From Salvator merianae (lineage: Eukaryota > Chordata > Lepidosauria > Squamata > Teiidae), in assembly GCA_003586115.2 (NCBI GenBank), contig QVOM02000023.1:7517474-7581473 (forward strand): DNA of 64,000 nt, in the 5' to 3' direction. A program made the translations under genes and the position numbers. Positions 12,840 through 64,000 of the stretch are shown here, one piece after another. The notes under the pieces are model-generated. The model worked only from the letters and a program-made list of their open reading frames with translations. It was not told the DNA's origin and did no database searches. The first letter of the stretch is position 1; each line of letters begins with the position of its first letter.

Positions 12840-13440
12840 TTTCATATTTATATACCACCACAAGCGAAGCCTCAGGGTGGTTCACAAAACTGATAATAAA
12901 GAGAACAAGCCACAAAATGCAAGGGGAAGAAAAAGGAAAGGCACCTCAAAACCCAGCTCTAAAATGCACCTCAAAACCCAGACAAATTATCAGTCACAAA
13001 TCACAGTAGCCTTACTCACCAAACACCCGTATGAAAAGAGAATCTTTGAAGAAGCCTCAAAAGGTAGTTGCTGTTGCTTGGCATATCTCTATGGGGAGGC
13101 CATTGCATAGACTGGGGACTACGACTAAGAAGACCCTTCTCCTTAACTCAGGTATATACATTTCAACAAATCCTGGGGAGGCCAGTAAAGTCTCCCCAAC
13201 AGGCCTTGGTTCCCAGGCCAGTCTATAAGGAAGGAGACACTCCTTCGAGAACATGGGCCTCAAGCCATTCAGGACTTTAAAAGCCAAACAGCCCCCTGAG
13301 TTGGACCCAGAAGCAAAATGATAGCCAATGCAGCTCTCTAAGAATAGGTGTTATATTGGCCTTGCTCGACATGCCTGATAACCCAACAGCTGCTGCTTTT
13401 GGTACCCATTCTAGCTGAGGCATCCTCACAGCCCTCTATC
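12840..13440. repeat. old interspersed repeats of uncertain class
   Basis: The segment includes a TTTATATACCACCACAAGCG tail and a 400-bp block with CAGGACTTTAAAAGCCAAAC and GATAGCCAATGCAGCTCTCT, phrases I associate with repeats common in squamate genomes. The class is not determined and no ORF is intact. Confidence 0.4.
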
Positions 13441-13574
13441 CTGGAGAAGGCAGGACTTCGGAGTTTCTCCTCAGCTGATCGTCATTAAGAGTAATTGGCA
13501 CCTGCACACGGAACCCAAACACGAAGCTTCTAGAAAGTGCAGAGAAGCCAAAGCCTAAAAATATAACAAGTGTC

Positions 13575-13745
13575 CTAGCATAAGGTAGACAGTAGAGTTG
13601 GGCTAGAATGTGGGAGACTCTGGGTTCCAAACTCTGCTTGAGCATGAAAACACACTGGGGAGCCCTGGGTCATCCCTGCCTCTCAAACGTACCTACCTCA
13701 CGGGGTTGTTGGCAGCGTGAAACGGAAGGCAGGAGAATTTCCCGT
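13575..13745 (+). repeat. tRNA-derived SINE
   Basis: Contains GGAGACTCTGGGTTCCAAAC (box-B-like) and CTACCTCACGGGGTTGTTGG, the SINE body order seen at 280-495. Confidence 0.55.
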
Positions 13746-14868
13746 GGGCTTCACTGAGTTTTAGGAAGAAAGAAGGCGTGTTTCCATGGCAGCAGCCCCA
13801 GGGCCAGATTGGGCCTCCCTGTGGGCAGCCTCTGACAGCAGAGTGATGGACCACTGAGTCTGCTGCTTGGGAGTCTTCACACCTGAGCTTTTTGCCACTC
13901 CAAAGGGCAGAGACAGGAAGGACAGACCACCACGCCTGGCGATTCAGAAACAGGGACAGCTGGAACTGACTGGAAATGGCCTCCACCAGAACAGCCGTCC
14001 CCCCAGCCAGGCAGAAGAGCTGGGGTTGATTGCTCCAGAGGAGCCAGAGGGAAGCAGATTTGCTCCCAGCTGCCCTTGTTTTGTCATGAGATGAAGCATC
14101 CTCACGTGCACACACACACCTGTAGGCTGGCCTTACACCTGCCTTGACCCAAAGCAGAGAGAGCCTCTTGCCTACTCCCTGCCCTCCAGGGGAGTTCCCT
14201 AAGCCTCCCTGCCTAAAAGTCCCCCAAGTGCTGCAAAGATAATTAGGAAGACAAAGGAGAGAGAAAGCAAGCCTTAATTTGAACTGGGCTATTAGGAAAT
14301 CAATTAACAAGACACCAGCTGAAGAGCTTGGCAGGCAGGCGGAGGCCTCCTGGCCCTCCCTAGGGGAAGGCGATCAGCAATTACCCGAAGAGGGGAGAGG
14401 GAGAAAGAGCAGGAAGCCGAGTCCTTGCTCTCTGCTAGGCGAGACCTACTGAGCTGTTGCCAGACTTCCAAGGAGCAAGGTGACGCTGCCCCGCCAACCT
14501 GGGGGACAGGGTCAGGCTCCAAGAAAAAGCCTTCGGTGCCAAGACCACCATTCCCAGGCCCAGATGCAAAGAGATAGCGACTTGCTTGCAGCTCTAGTGG
14601 CATGTCAGTCTTTTTGGATGAAAGATCGCAAAGAAGTGAACACCAGCAAGCACATATATACTTCAGCACCTGTCTCTCCCCCACCCCGAGTCTGTGCACG
14701 CCCAGTTCTTCCCAGTCACCCTGACCTTGGAAGGCAGAAGCAGCCTACTTAAAACTAACCACCATTCCCTTTCCTTCAGTACGAGATGAAAGCAGGATCT
14801 ATAGTGTAAGCATAGACGGCCCACCCACAGGCACAGAGTAAGAGGGCAACACAGTGGCCAAGCTTACA
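13746..14868. other. GC-richer interval without a supported gene
   Basis: A 205-codon open frame on the minus strand (13,693-14,310) partly overlaps the SINE and has no recognisable domain. A CA repeat lies near 14,105. Confidence 0.5.
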
Positions 14869-17214
14869 CTATTCTCCCCCCCCACAAGTGGGGTGCCCCC
14901 CTCTGAAGGTGCCACCAAAAGGGCTGAAGCAGACAGGGAGGTTCAGGTTTGTCAGGAAAACAAGAGTGAAAGGTGCATTTAGCATTAGCATCTTCAGCGC
15001 TAACCCAGGACCATTCAGAGGTGGGATAGTGGAGTACAGGCGTGTGAATGGGATTTTGAACATATCAAAGGCAAATCGACATTCAGCAGTCCAGTCGAAT
15101 TTTGGGTACTGGCGTCTTGTGCATTTGCTATGTTTCCTACTCTTGCCATTCTTCAGAAGTGCCATAAAAGGAGCCATAATATCGGCAAAATTAGGAAATA
15201 ACTTTTGGTAGAAGTTAGCAACTCCCGGGAAGCTCTATACTTGTCTGAAGGTGTGAGATAACACCCAACCTAAAACTGCAGCATTTTGTTGGGATTCATC
15301 TCAATTCCCTTGCCTGAGATACAGGAACCGAGGTAGTCCAATTTATTCAAATGGAACTCACATTTGGAGAGCTTAGCATAAGCTGATTCTTTCTCATTCT
15401 TTCAAGTTCGGCACATGGGAATATCAGACAAAAAGATCATTAAATTATTCAAGTAAACAATCAGAAAGGTTTTAACATGTCCTCAAAGATGCCATTAATG
15501 ACATTTTGGAAAAACTGTGGGCCTGACGCTAAGACCGAATGGCATTACCAGATATTCAGACTGATTATACCATGTGATGATCTCCCTCCCAGATGCAAAT
15601 TCTATGGTAAGTTTCCTGGAACTCAAGCTTGGTGAAAACCTTAGCCTGCCTTAACTGGTCTAGAAGATCACTGCTTAGTGGCAAGGGATAACAATTTTTT
15701 ACAGAAATCTTCTTGAGTGCCATGCAATCAGTACAGATCCTGAATTCATCGCTTTTTTTTTTCTTTACAAACAGTACTGCTTGCAGTACAATTTTGCTCC
15801 AAGTTTTTATCTGAAATTCCCTTCAAAGCTTTTAACTCAAGCTCAAACATAGAGTAGAGATGGCCTGCTGGAAATTCCACTCTTGGTAGTAATTTGATTG
15901 CACAATCAAACAGATGATGAGGTGATAAGGAGTCAGCTCCCATCTTTTCAAATACATCAGCAAAGTCACTGTGCTCAGAAGGCAGCTGTTAGGTAGGGTG
16001 CTCATATGCAGTAGCACAGAGCACAGTTCTATCATGGCTGACAAAATGAAGTGTCTAGAGCAGTTCCTGTGAGCTCTCAGTTGTCACAGGGCATAACATA
16101 TTTATCAGAATTGAATCTAATTACTCTTTTACTCCAGATAATTGACAGATCATGGTACCAAAGTCAGTCTGTCTCTGAAAGCATAGGGTAGTAGGAGGTG
16201 TGGACCACCAGCAATGGCTGTCTTTCCTATGATAGCCAATACACTCCTATAAGGGTACAGTCTGGTGTGCAACTCGTCCTGTTGAATCTCAATCTTCCAA
16301 AGTTATACAAATCAGCAGATCAGCCAGTTCCACTGTGGGGAGGTTAAACTTTTCTACTAAATTAGGTTTAATCATGCTTCTACTAATCCCATTATCTACT
16401 AGTGCTTTCAATTCACACTCACTAGATCCTGGGACGATGCTGTAGAGCAAGAGAACCAAAGGCTTAAACATGGTATCTGCATTCATGGTAGGGCAACCTA
16501 GGATGGGGTTTTACCTATGTCCCTGTTTCCAGGCAGAACTGTCTCATTTCCTGGCACTGGGAAGGCATCATCAGTCTGTTGTTCAGGAGTTGGATCTTGA
16601 AGGGGTTGGGATTCGGAAGCCATGGAAATGTGTTGCTTAGATTCGGGCTTGTTCTCCTTTGGTGATTTTTCTATAAGGCTGGGAGCAGCAACCATCTTAT
16701 TAGGGCAATTGGCTACTACGTGACCTGGTTCCCCTCAATACATAGAGAGTTCCTGGGAACAGTGGCAGTTGTGTTGCTTGGTGGTAAGGCAGTAGCATTT
16801 GCTCAGTTGGCTTTTTGTGTTTGAGATGGGAAATGACCAGTGACAATTTGTAGGTTAGCCAAGCACTCTTCTAGCCTAGTTGCCGGTTATATCCATCCTT
16901 CCAGTGTATGTAGATCATCTCCTACACAGTACCACTGATTGACATTGGTAGACTGGTTTTCCCTACCACAACTGCTCTGAATTAAAGCAGAACAGGTTTC
17001 TCCTCTGCAGCCCCATTAGCATCCAGTATTAAACTACATTGACTTTACATTGGTAGAATGGGCCCAAGACCACGTGATGCCATTGTTTTGCAGTGGTAGA
17101 CAGGGACTTCCCTTCCACAGAATGACTGTCATACATTGATAAACTGAGCCTCTGCAGTTTCCCTAATCCTAGTTTTTCATAGGAAACAATTACTTGTCTA
17201 ATAGCGTGCTGCAC
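14869..17214 (-). mobile_element. decayed Ty3/gypsy LTR retrotransposon (gag-pol remnant)
   Basis: Read on the minus strand the order is: gag-like tail, zinc-knuckle-like remnant (GEPGHVVANCP, near 16,690-16,730), aspartic protease remnant with ALVDNGISRSMI near 16,400 (normally D-S/T-G), reverse transcriptase N-terminus with LSPHHLFDCAIKLLP (15,880-15,930), an MPFGL motif near 15,535, and the thumb/RNase H entry with MALLKNGKSRKH near 15,150. Integrase is not visible. Frameshifts and stops break the frame throughout, and the reverse transcriptase active-site motif reads YLNN in place of YxDD. It is a dead fragment; the exact clade is not determined. Confidence 0.8.
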
Positions 17215-17379
17215 TATATAGTGCTTTTAAGTAACTCAGCAAAGCATTATACCAGGAATAATGATACTTTTTTGCAATGATAGCCTTTGATAGTCTGCAA
17301 GATGACATTTTCAAGGGCATGCAAATGGGGGAGATGCCAAACAATAATGGTTATTCCAGGTTGAAGGATTGGATAGTGC

Positions 17380-17574
17380 TAGGATTGGGTACCACCAGAG
17401 TTATTGTTTGGGAGTGGTTGCTTGGGAAGACATAAAATACTGAGTTTCCTTTGCTCTTTGTGGTTTCTCATCAACCATCCATTATGCCCATTTCTCAATA
17501 AAGTAGTCCTAGTATAGAAAGGTGTTCTGTGTGACTTTAAGCGTTTTTTGGCTTGGTGACATTACAGCCTTCCA
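17380..17574 (+). mobile_element. possible LTR 3' end
   Basis: The segment holds an AATAAA near 17,497 and ends TTGGTGACATTACA, resembling the end of the candidate at 7,423-7,874. It lies next to the gypsy remnant but its poly(A) signal points the other way, so it may belong to a different element. Confidence 0.2.
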
Positions 17575-17837
17575 CACTTCATGATGGCTATTTTGTAAGA
17601 AGAATCCATCATAAATTTTCAGAACACCCACAAATGCTGCCTCTCACTTTGAGAAGAGTGTCTTTCCCTCCTTGGTGTGTGCTCACAATGAAAATTTAAA
17701 CACAGCTGTACCCAAATGAATGTGAACATGAAATAACTCAGAACGTCTGCAGAAAATCACAGATCAAAATAGGTTTATGGCCACAGAAGAAAAGGGCACT
17801 GTTTTTCCTGAACATTGAACAACTGTTTTAAGAAGCT

Positions 17838-17886
17838 AGACTAGATGGGTTGTGGCCCGATCCAGCCGAGCTCCTCTTATGTCCCC
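17838..17886 (+). repeat. short CR1/L3-like LINE 3' end
   Basis: Only the last ~50 nt are present: CTAGACTAGATGGGTTGTGG to CCAGCCGAGCTCCTCTTATG. Confidence 0.5.
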
Positions 17887-20640
17887 AGACTCCAGTCTTG
17901 GAGGAGGAAACTCAAGTTCAAACCTCTTCTCAGCCCTGAGGCTCATTTGGTGTCTTTTATTGTAAGCCTAACTTTACCCGACAGAGTAAGTGAGAAGTTC
18001 AAGTAAAGTTGTAATAAAGCAGTCTTGTACAGAAAACAGAAAAGTATAGTGCTAGTTGCTGCAGGGTGAGAGAGATTTAGCCTCAGGGTTATTATGTGCC
18101 ATTTTGTCACAATGCAAACACTTTTTAACAATCTTGTTCCATCTGCATAAAGACTTGGAATGGGGAGGAAGTTGCTAACATTTTGAAATGACTCACAGCA
18201 GCAGCAGCAACAACAACAACAACAGTAAACAGCCCTATAATTCAAGATTCGTTGTTACCATCAACAAGTCAATTCAACTGCTTGTCACAGTATAGATGAA
18301 TGCTCACCACCATGACCTACGTCTAGTCAAATCTCATATGTCTTCCAATGACATCCCAGTGGTATCTTGGATACTGTTCATTCACTTTGTCCCTTGTTTC
18401 CCCCTGTTACTGCTTCCCACCACCTCTTGCCAAGCATATTTTTGTAACCCTTCATATATCAGTTTCTACTTGACCATCATGGCTCAAAGGAGCAGTTGGG
18501 TTTTATGTGGTCCACTACCAACCACCAAATTCTACAAAGCTGACCTCAACGAGTCCCAAGATCTTGAAAAGTTTGTTATTCCAGTCGTTAACATTTGAGA
18601 AAGACCAAAACTGTTCTAAAATGTTTTTACACTGCAGGGCAGGAGATTCCCCCAGTACCCCGAGCAGCTTCTTTCTGCACAGGTGATAGTGGCCATCAAA
18701 AGACCTGAGCACCCTCCCTGTCTGCATGCTGACTTTTGACCCAGTGAGTTGCCAGATCTTTCCATTGTGAGATAATGTAGAGCCTGGTCTTCTCCACCTC
18801 CTGGAATTTCTTTCTCCTGCTTTCTAGCACTGGATCAAAAGAAAGGAGAAAGCACAGCGTCACCAGCGTCTCCTGTGAGGGGAGCCATTTCCATCAGCCA
18901 TTTTCTTCACTACTTCCATTAGAATAGGAAAGCCATGGCCTCATATCAGGGCCTTGGAGTCAAGGCTGGTAAGCATACGGATCCTGACAGCAAAGGAGAA
19001 ACTGGGTCTGAGGGTCTGAAGGCATCCTTTTATTCCAACCTAGGTGATCCTCTGTCACTGTTCTTGGCACTGACTGCAGTCGTCCCTCGGTGGCCTTGAG
19101 TGCTCCAACTCTTCTCTGGGAAGCAAAAGACGCCTCTGAAGATGTTCTACATTCACATAACTGTGGGATTACAAACCCAAAATTCATAATAAGCATTTGA
19201 ACTTAAATGGGATATAAATATACTCCAAGAATCCTTACGAGTGCTTTGCAATTATTTGGGGAAGTGACCTGGGCAAATCTGTTACAGAGTGGCAAACAGA
19301 CACATAGGAAGCAATTATTTAAAACAAACACAATTAATAAAAACACTGGATTAGATACGCATACTACCCTACGAGTGGCACTGTTCATCTTGAAGGCCAT
19401 GAAGATGCAAGTCGCATACCATAATGCAGAAGGCTGAGCGAGAGAGATAGAATATTGTTGATTTTAAACAATATTTGTTGATTTAAATAATATTTGGTTT
19501 TTAAAGCCTACTTTTGATGCGGTCAATATTGACTAATCAATAACAATAATCATAAAAGCAGCAATGGGGATCTAAAGATGGATTGAAAAACACTTGTCTC
19601 CGCTGAAACTTGTTAAAAGGATTATTTCACAGTGTAAAAAAAGCATTTCAGAGCATCCTGTGCATTATAACTGTACTAACATTAGATAATAGGATACCAT
19701 GGAAAGCACAGGGAAAAGGCAGACCTCCGACATCCAGCCTGGTCTCTTACTTTGTTGGGGAATCATTATGCATCATATGTTTTCATGCAGAAGGCCCTCA
19801 GTTCAATCCTGAATGTCTCCAATTTGGATGGGAAGACCCTCACCTGAAGCTCTTCTTCCAGTTAGTGTAGATAATGATGCAGCAGCAGCTCTGCCGGAGG
19901 AAAAGGAGAGCAGTGTATTCCGACACCTTTTGCCACATCACATACCATCTGCCTGTCTCTGCTGCTCCGACTCTTGGGAACCAGAATGGCAGCCCTGCAA
20001 ACGTTGATCTCATCAAAACTAACTGCCAACACAAGGGACTGGTACCATGTGGTTTGCAATGGCACTCCGCCCCTGGCTCTAACACACATTTCAGCATCCC
20101 CAGCTAATTATTTAATGTCCAGGAACTGTGCTAAGTTGCAAACTGCCTTGGGTGTGTTATAGACATGGCAGCATACAAAGGAACAGACAGAGTTATCGGG
20201 CCAGCGTAAGGCAGCTGCTTATGCCATGGCACAGATATGGCAAAGGATGGCCCCAGAATTAAGCCAAGTGGGGTCTTTGTTCTCTGAGATACAGATACTG
20301 TCTGTTAAACCAGGTAATGTCTGCAAAGTGCTTTGAATCTATTATTAAAAATGTCAAACAGCATTGTTAGTATGCCTGCCCTTCTAAGCTTCTTATTTTC
20401 AATCTATAAGCAAGCTATTTACTTATAAATCTTCTGGGAGTGGCAAACCTTTGGCCTGGTTGTAATATTGCTTCTGGATTAATTAGCTGGAGTAGTCATT
20501 ACATAACCCTGGAGCACGGCAGGGTGGTTGAAGAAACTGTTTGCCTTTGATACAAACACCATGTTCTTCTTCAGTTGGCACCTGGGAAAAAAAGTTTACA
20601 AAAATAAATCCACTCATGGCTGGAGAACCAGAGCCAAAGG
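17887..20640. other. no gene recognised downstream of EHMT1
   Basis: An (AGC)n/(AAC)n tract lies at about 18,197-18,225. A SINE-like fragment around 19,785-19,885 carries AGAAGGCCCTCAGTTCAATC and AGTGTAGATAATGATGCAG. No exon of a neighbouring gene was identified. Confidence 0.5.
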
Positions 20641-20669
20641 AAAAGCACCACACTATTTTTAAAGCACTT

Positions 20670-20675
20670 TTTATT
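20670..20675 (-). terminator. candidate distal poly(A) signal AATAAA
   Basis: The minus strand reads AATAAAAAGTGCTTTAAA, then a GT-rich stretch containing AGTGTGGTGCTTTTCC, which would place cleavage near 20,650. It is a second, downstream option for the EHMT1 transcript end. Confidence 0.45.
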
Positions 20676-20974
20676 GATCTCATTGAAAACAGAACAAGGA
20701 AATGACAGGAGCCCAAAGATGGCACCTCTGAAACTGTCAAAAAACATTTAACAGAAAGAAAATAACACCCGGCAATATGAACGCACCAAAAAGGAGAAGG
20801 AGGAGGAGGAGGAAAGCAGAAAAAGAAAGGAAGGAAAAAAAAATACATAAAAACGAAACAAAAAAAAAGAAGCCTCCAAACCTGATACTGCACTAATTAC
20901 AGTATTTTAAAAGATACATGAAAAGAAAAAATTAAAATGACCTGCGTTGCCACCACACAAAAGGTGATGACAGA

Positions 20975-20980
20975 TTTATT
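20975..20980 (-). terminator. candidate proximal poly(A) signal AATAAA
   Basis: The minus strand reads AATAAATCTGTCATC and then a GT-rich stretch containing TTTTGTGTGGTGG, the arrangement expected around a cleavage site near 20,955. Confidence 0.45.
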
Positions 20981-21669
20981 CTCACTACAATACTAACAAT
21001 TTTTTTTTTAAAAAAGGTTTTCTGGGGGGTTTGTCCCTGCATTTTATACTAAAATCACTTTGTTCTTTTTTTTTTTCCTTTTTCTTTTTTTTTTTTGTAT
21101 TATACAACTGAACTTTATATTCACGTAGTAGTGAGTAAAAATCACACTAGAATCAGCACCGTTTAGTTGCTCGGGTGGGTGGGAGGCTGTTTTGGGGGCT
21201 CTTTTATGTTCAGCCTCCAATGGTCAAAGGTACATCAGAGTTCAATCCAATTTCAGCCTCCTCAGAAAAGCACAGCTTAAAAGGAACGGGAAAGGAAGAG
21301 GCCCAGAAAACGCGGATGCCGTGTTCTTGGAATACCCACATTAAGCATCTGCATAAAACGCCCTAAAGAGGGTCTCTGTAAATGCCAGTTTTCTGAATTA
21401 AAAAAAAAGGGGGGGAGGGGCAAAGGAGAAATAAGAAAAAAAAAAAACCTCCTTGGATTTTTAAGAGTTAGTGTCATGTAAAACATGTCTCTGAAAGCTC
21501 TCTGGCATGATAGAATTTAGGGCAAGGTGGCAGGGGGAAGAGAAACACTGAAAAATGTCTTATGCCCAAGAGTGGCCTTTCATGGAGATGGGGAGACCAT
21601 CTTCTAGCCCCGGGTGAACTAAGGAAGGAGGCCTGGGAAGAGAATGGCAACTAATATCTCACTTGCTTA

Positions 21670-22070
21670 TGTTACCGACAGGCGCCCATTCGTAAGACGA
21701 CACTGTTTCAATTTGTAGACGAACAGGCGATGAAACGAAGAAAAAGTCCAGCTACCGGCGAAGCCCGCCCCGCAACAGCGCCAAGGGCTTTGCAAAAGAG
21801 TCGGTCTCTTTGTCAAGTATTCAGAGTTTTTCTTCCGTCGTTGTTGTCGGGACTGAACTGGGGCGATTTGGCATGAGTCAGCCGTCCAAACGTTAGCCTA
21901 CGGGAGGTGGGGGGCGGGGCCACAGGCGGGGCCACACACCTTCGCATGCGGAGGGAGGCCCCGGTGACTGTTCTGCTTGCAACGAGGGGAGCAGCTGCCC
22001 GGACAGGTCCTCACCGGCGCAGCTGCTTCCTGCCGGGCCGCAGACGCGGCGACCGGATCACGAGGGTAAG
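21670..22070. promoter_or_regulatory. CpG-rich block inside the EHMT1 3' UTR, possible antisense promoter
   Basis: CpG dinucleotides are far denser here than in the flanks. Two GC boxes (GGGGCGGGGC at 21,911-21,920 and GGCGGGGCC at about 21,926-21,934) and an AP-1/antioxidant-response-like ATGAGTCAGC (21,873-21,882) are present. On the plus strand a good splice donor, GAGG|GTAAGAAG, sits at 22,066. This could be a CpG-island promoter for a plus-strand transcript antisense to EHMT1, or simply a GC-rich 3' UTR. No ORF is supported. Confidence 0.4.
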
Positions 22071-22256
22071 AAGCTTCGGTTGATTCCTGTGGGAACAGTC
22101 ATGGCAGTGCCACTGGCCACAGTGGCATGAAGAGCTCTTGGGTTTCCTTTTCCTGAAAAAGACTTTCTTGGGGTGGGGGAAAAAAAAAAAAGCAAAAATT
22201 CATACAATCTGTGAATCTCTTTCTTTCTTTTTTTTTTTCAGGAGTGGGAGTGTGAT

Positions 22257-63892
<41,636 letters not shown>

Positions 63893-64000
63893 CTGAATGT
63901 AGCCATGCAGACAAACCGTAAGTCAACACGATTTATAGGGATACAGGAAGCTTCCTTATACCAAGCTGTATAAATATAAAGGTAAACCTACATGGGGTGG
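63893..64000 (-). other. start of the next upstream EHMT1 intron, with SINE-like end
   Basis: Contains ACAGGAAGCTTCCTTATACC, a phrase typical of a squamate SINE tail. The window ends before the next exon. Confidence 0.4.

Larger units (their letters stand above)
20650..22256 (-). other. EHMT1: probable EHMT1 3' untranslated region
   Basis: The minus strand continues from the stop codon without a recognisable gene to two poly(A) signals. The distal 600 bases are rich in A and T homopolymer runs, as many 3' UTRs are. A CpG-rich block lies inside it at about 21,670-22,070. The true end and any internal splicing are inferred, not seen. Confidence 0.55.

Noticed and set aside
13693..14310. 205-codon open frame on the minus strand
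   Set aside because: It overlaps a SINE at one end, has no recognisable domain and no splice context; a GC-richer stretch can give such frames by chance.

Overview
The window is vertebrate nuclear DNA, most likely from a squamate reptile (lizard). Genes are split into short exons by long introns. The background is full of sauropsid-type repeats: CR1 LINE tails ending in ATTCTATG units, a second CR1/L3-like LINE 3' end with the recurrent phrase CTGCTGGATCAGGCC, tRNA-derived SINEs, hAT-like foldback elements and a decayed Ty3/gypsy element. There is no sign of bacterial, viral or plasmid organisation.

One protein-coding gene is supported: EHMT1 (GLP), a histone H3 lysine 9 methyltransferase, on the minus strand from 63,892 down to a stop at 22,257. 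I could place 22 coding exons. Joined, their lengths sum to 2,922 nt and keep a single open frame of 973 codons plus stop, roughly the C-terminal three quarters of the protein. Exons upstream of 63,892 lie outside the window. In order the exons encode an acidic Glu/Asp-rich segment, a basic nuclear-localisation-like patch, a Cys-rich zinc-binding region, ankyrin repeats that read H3K9me1/2, then pre-SET, SET and post-SET. The 3' UTR probably runs to about 20,955 or 20,650, where two poly(A) signals lie.

From 1 to about 20,640 no gene is visible. This part holds LINE and SINE fragments, a possible solo LTR near 7.4-7.9 kb and the gypsy remnant at 14.9-17.0 kb. The introns are mostly unremarkable and hold further repeats of the same families.

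The points most worth checking are: a GC-AG intron after the exon ending at 44,966, required by the reading frame; a CpG-rich block with GC boxes and a plus-strand splice donor inside the EHMT1 3' UTR (about 21,670-22,070), which could be an antisense promoter; and a foldback hAT-like element at 32,717-33,053 with an 8-bp target duplication and three truncated relatives. I did not find a convincing undescribed multi-gene system. Assignments rest on reading the sequence and remembered family features; no search was run.
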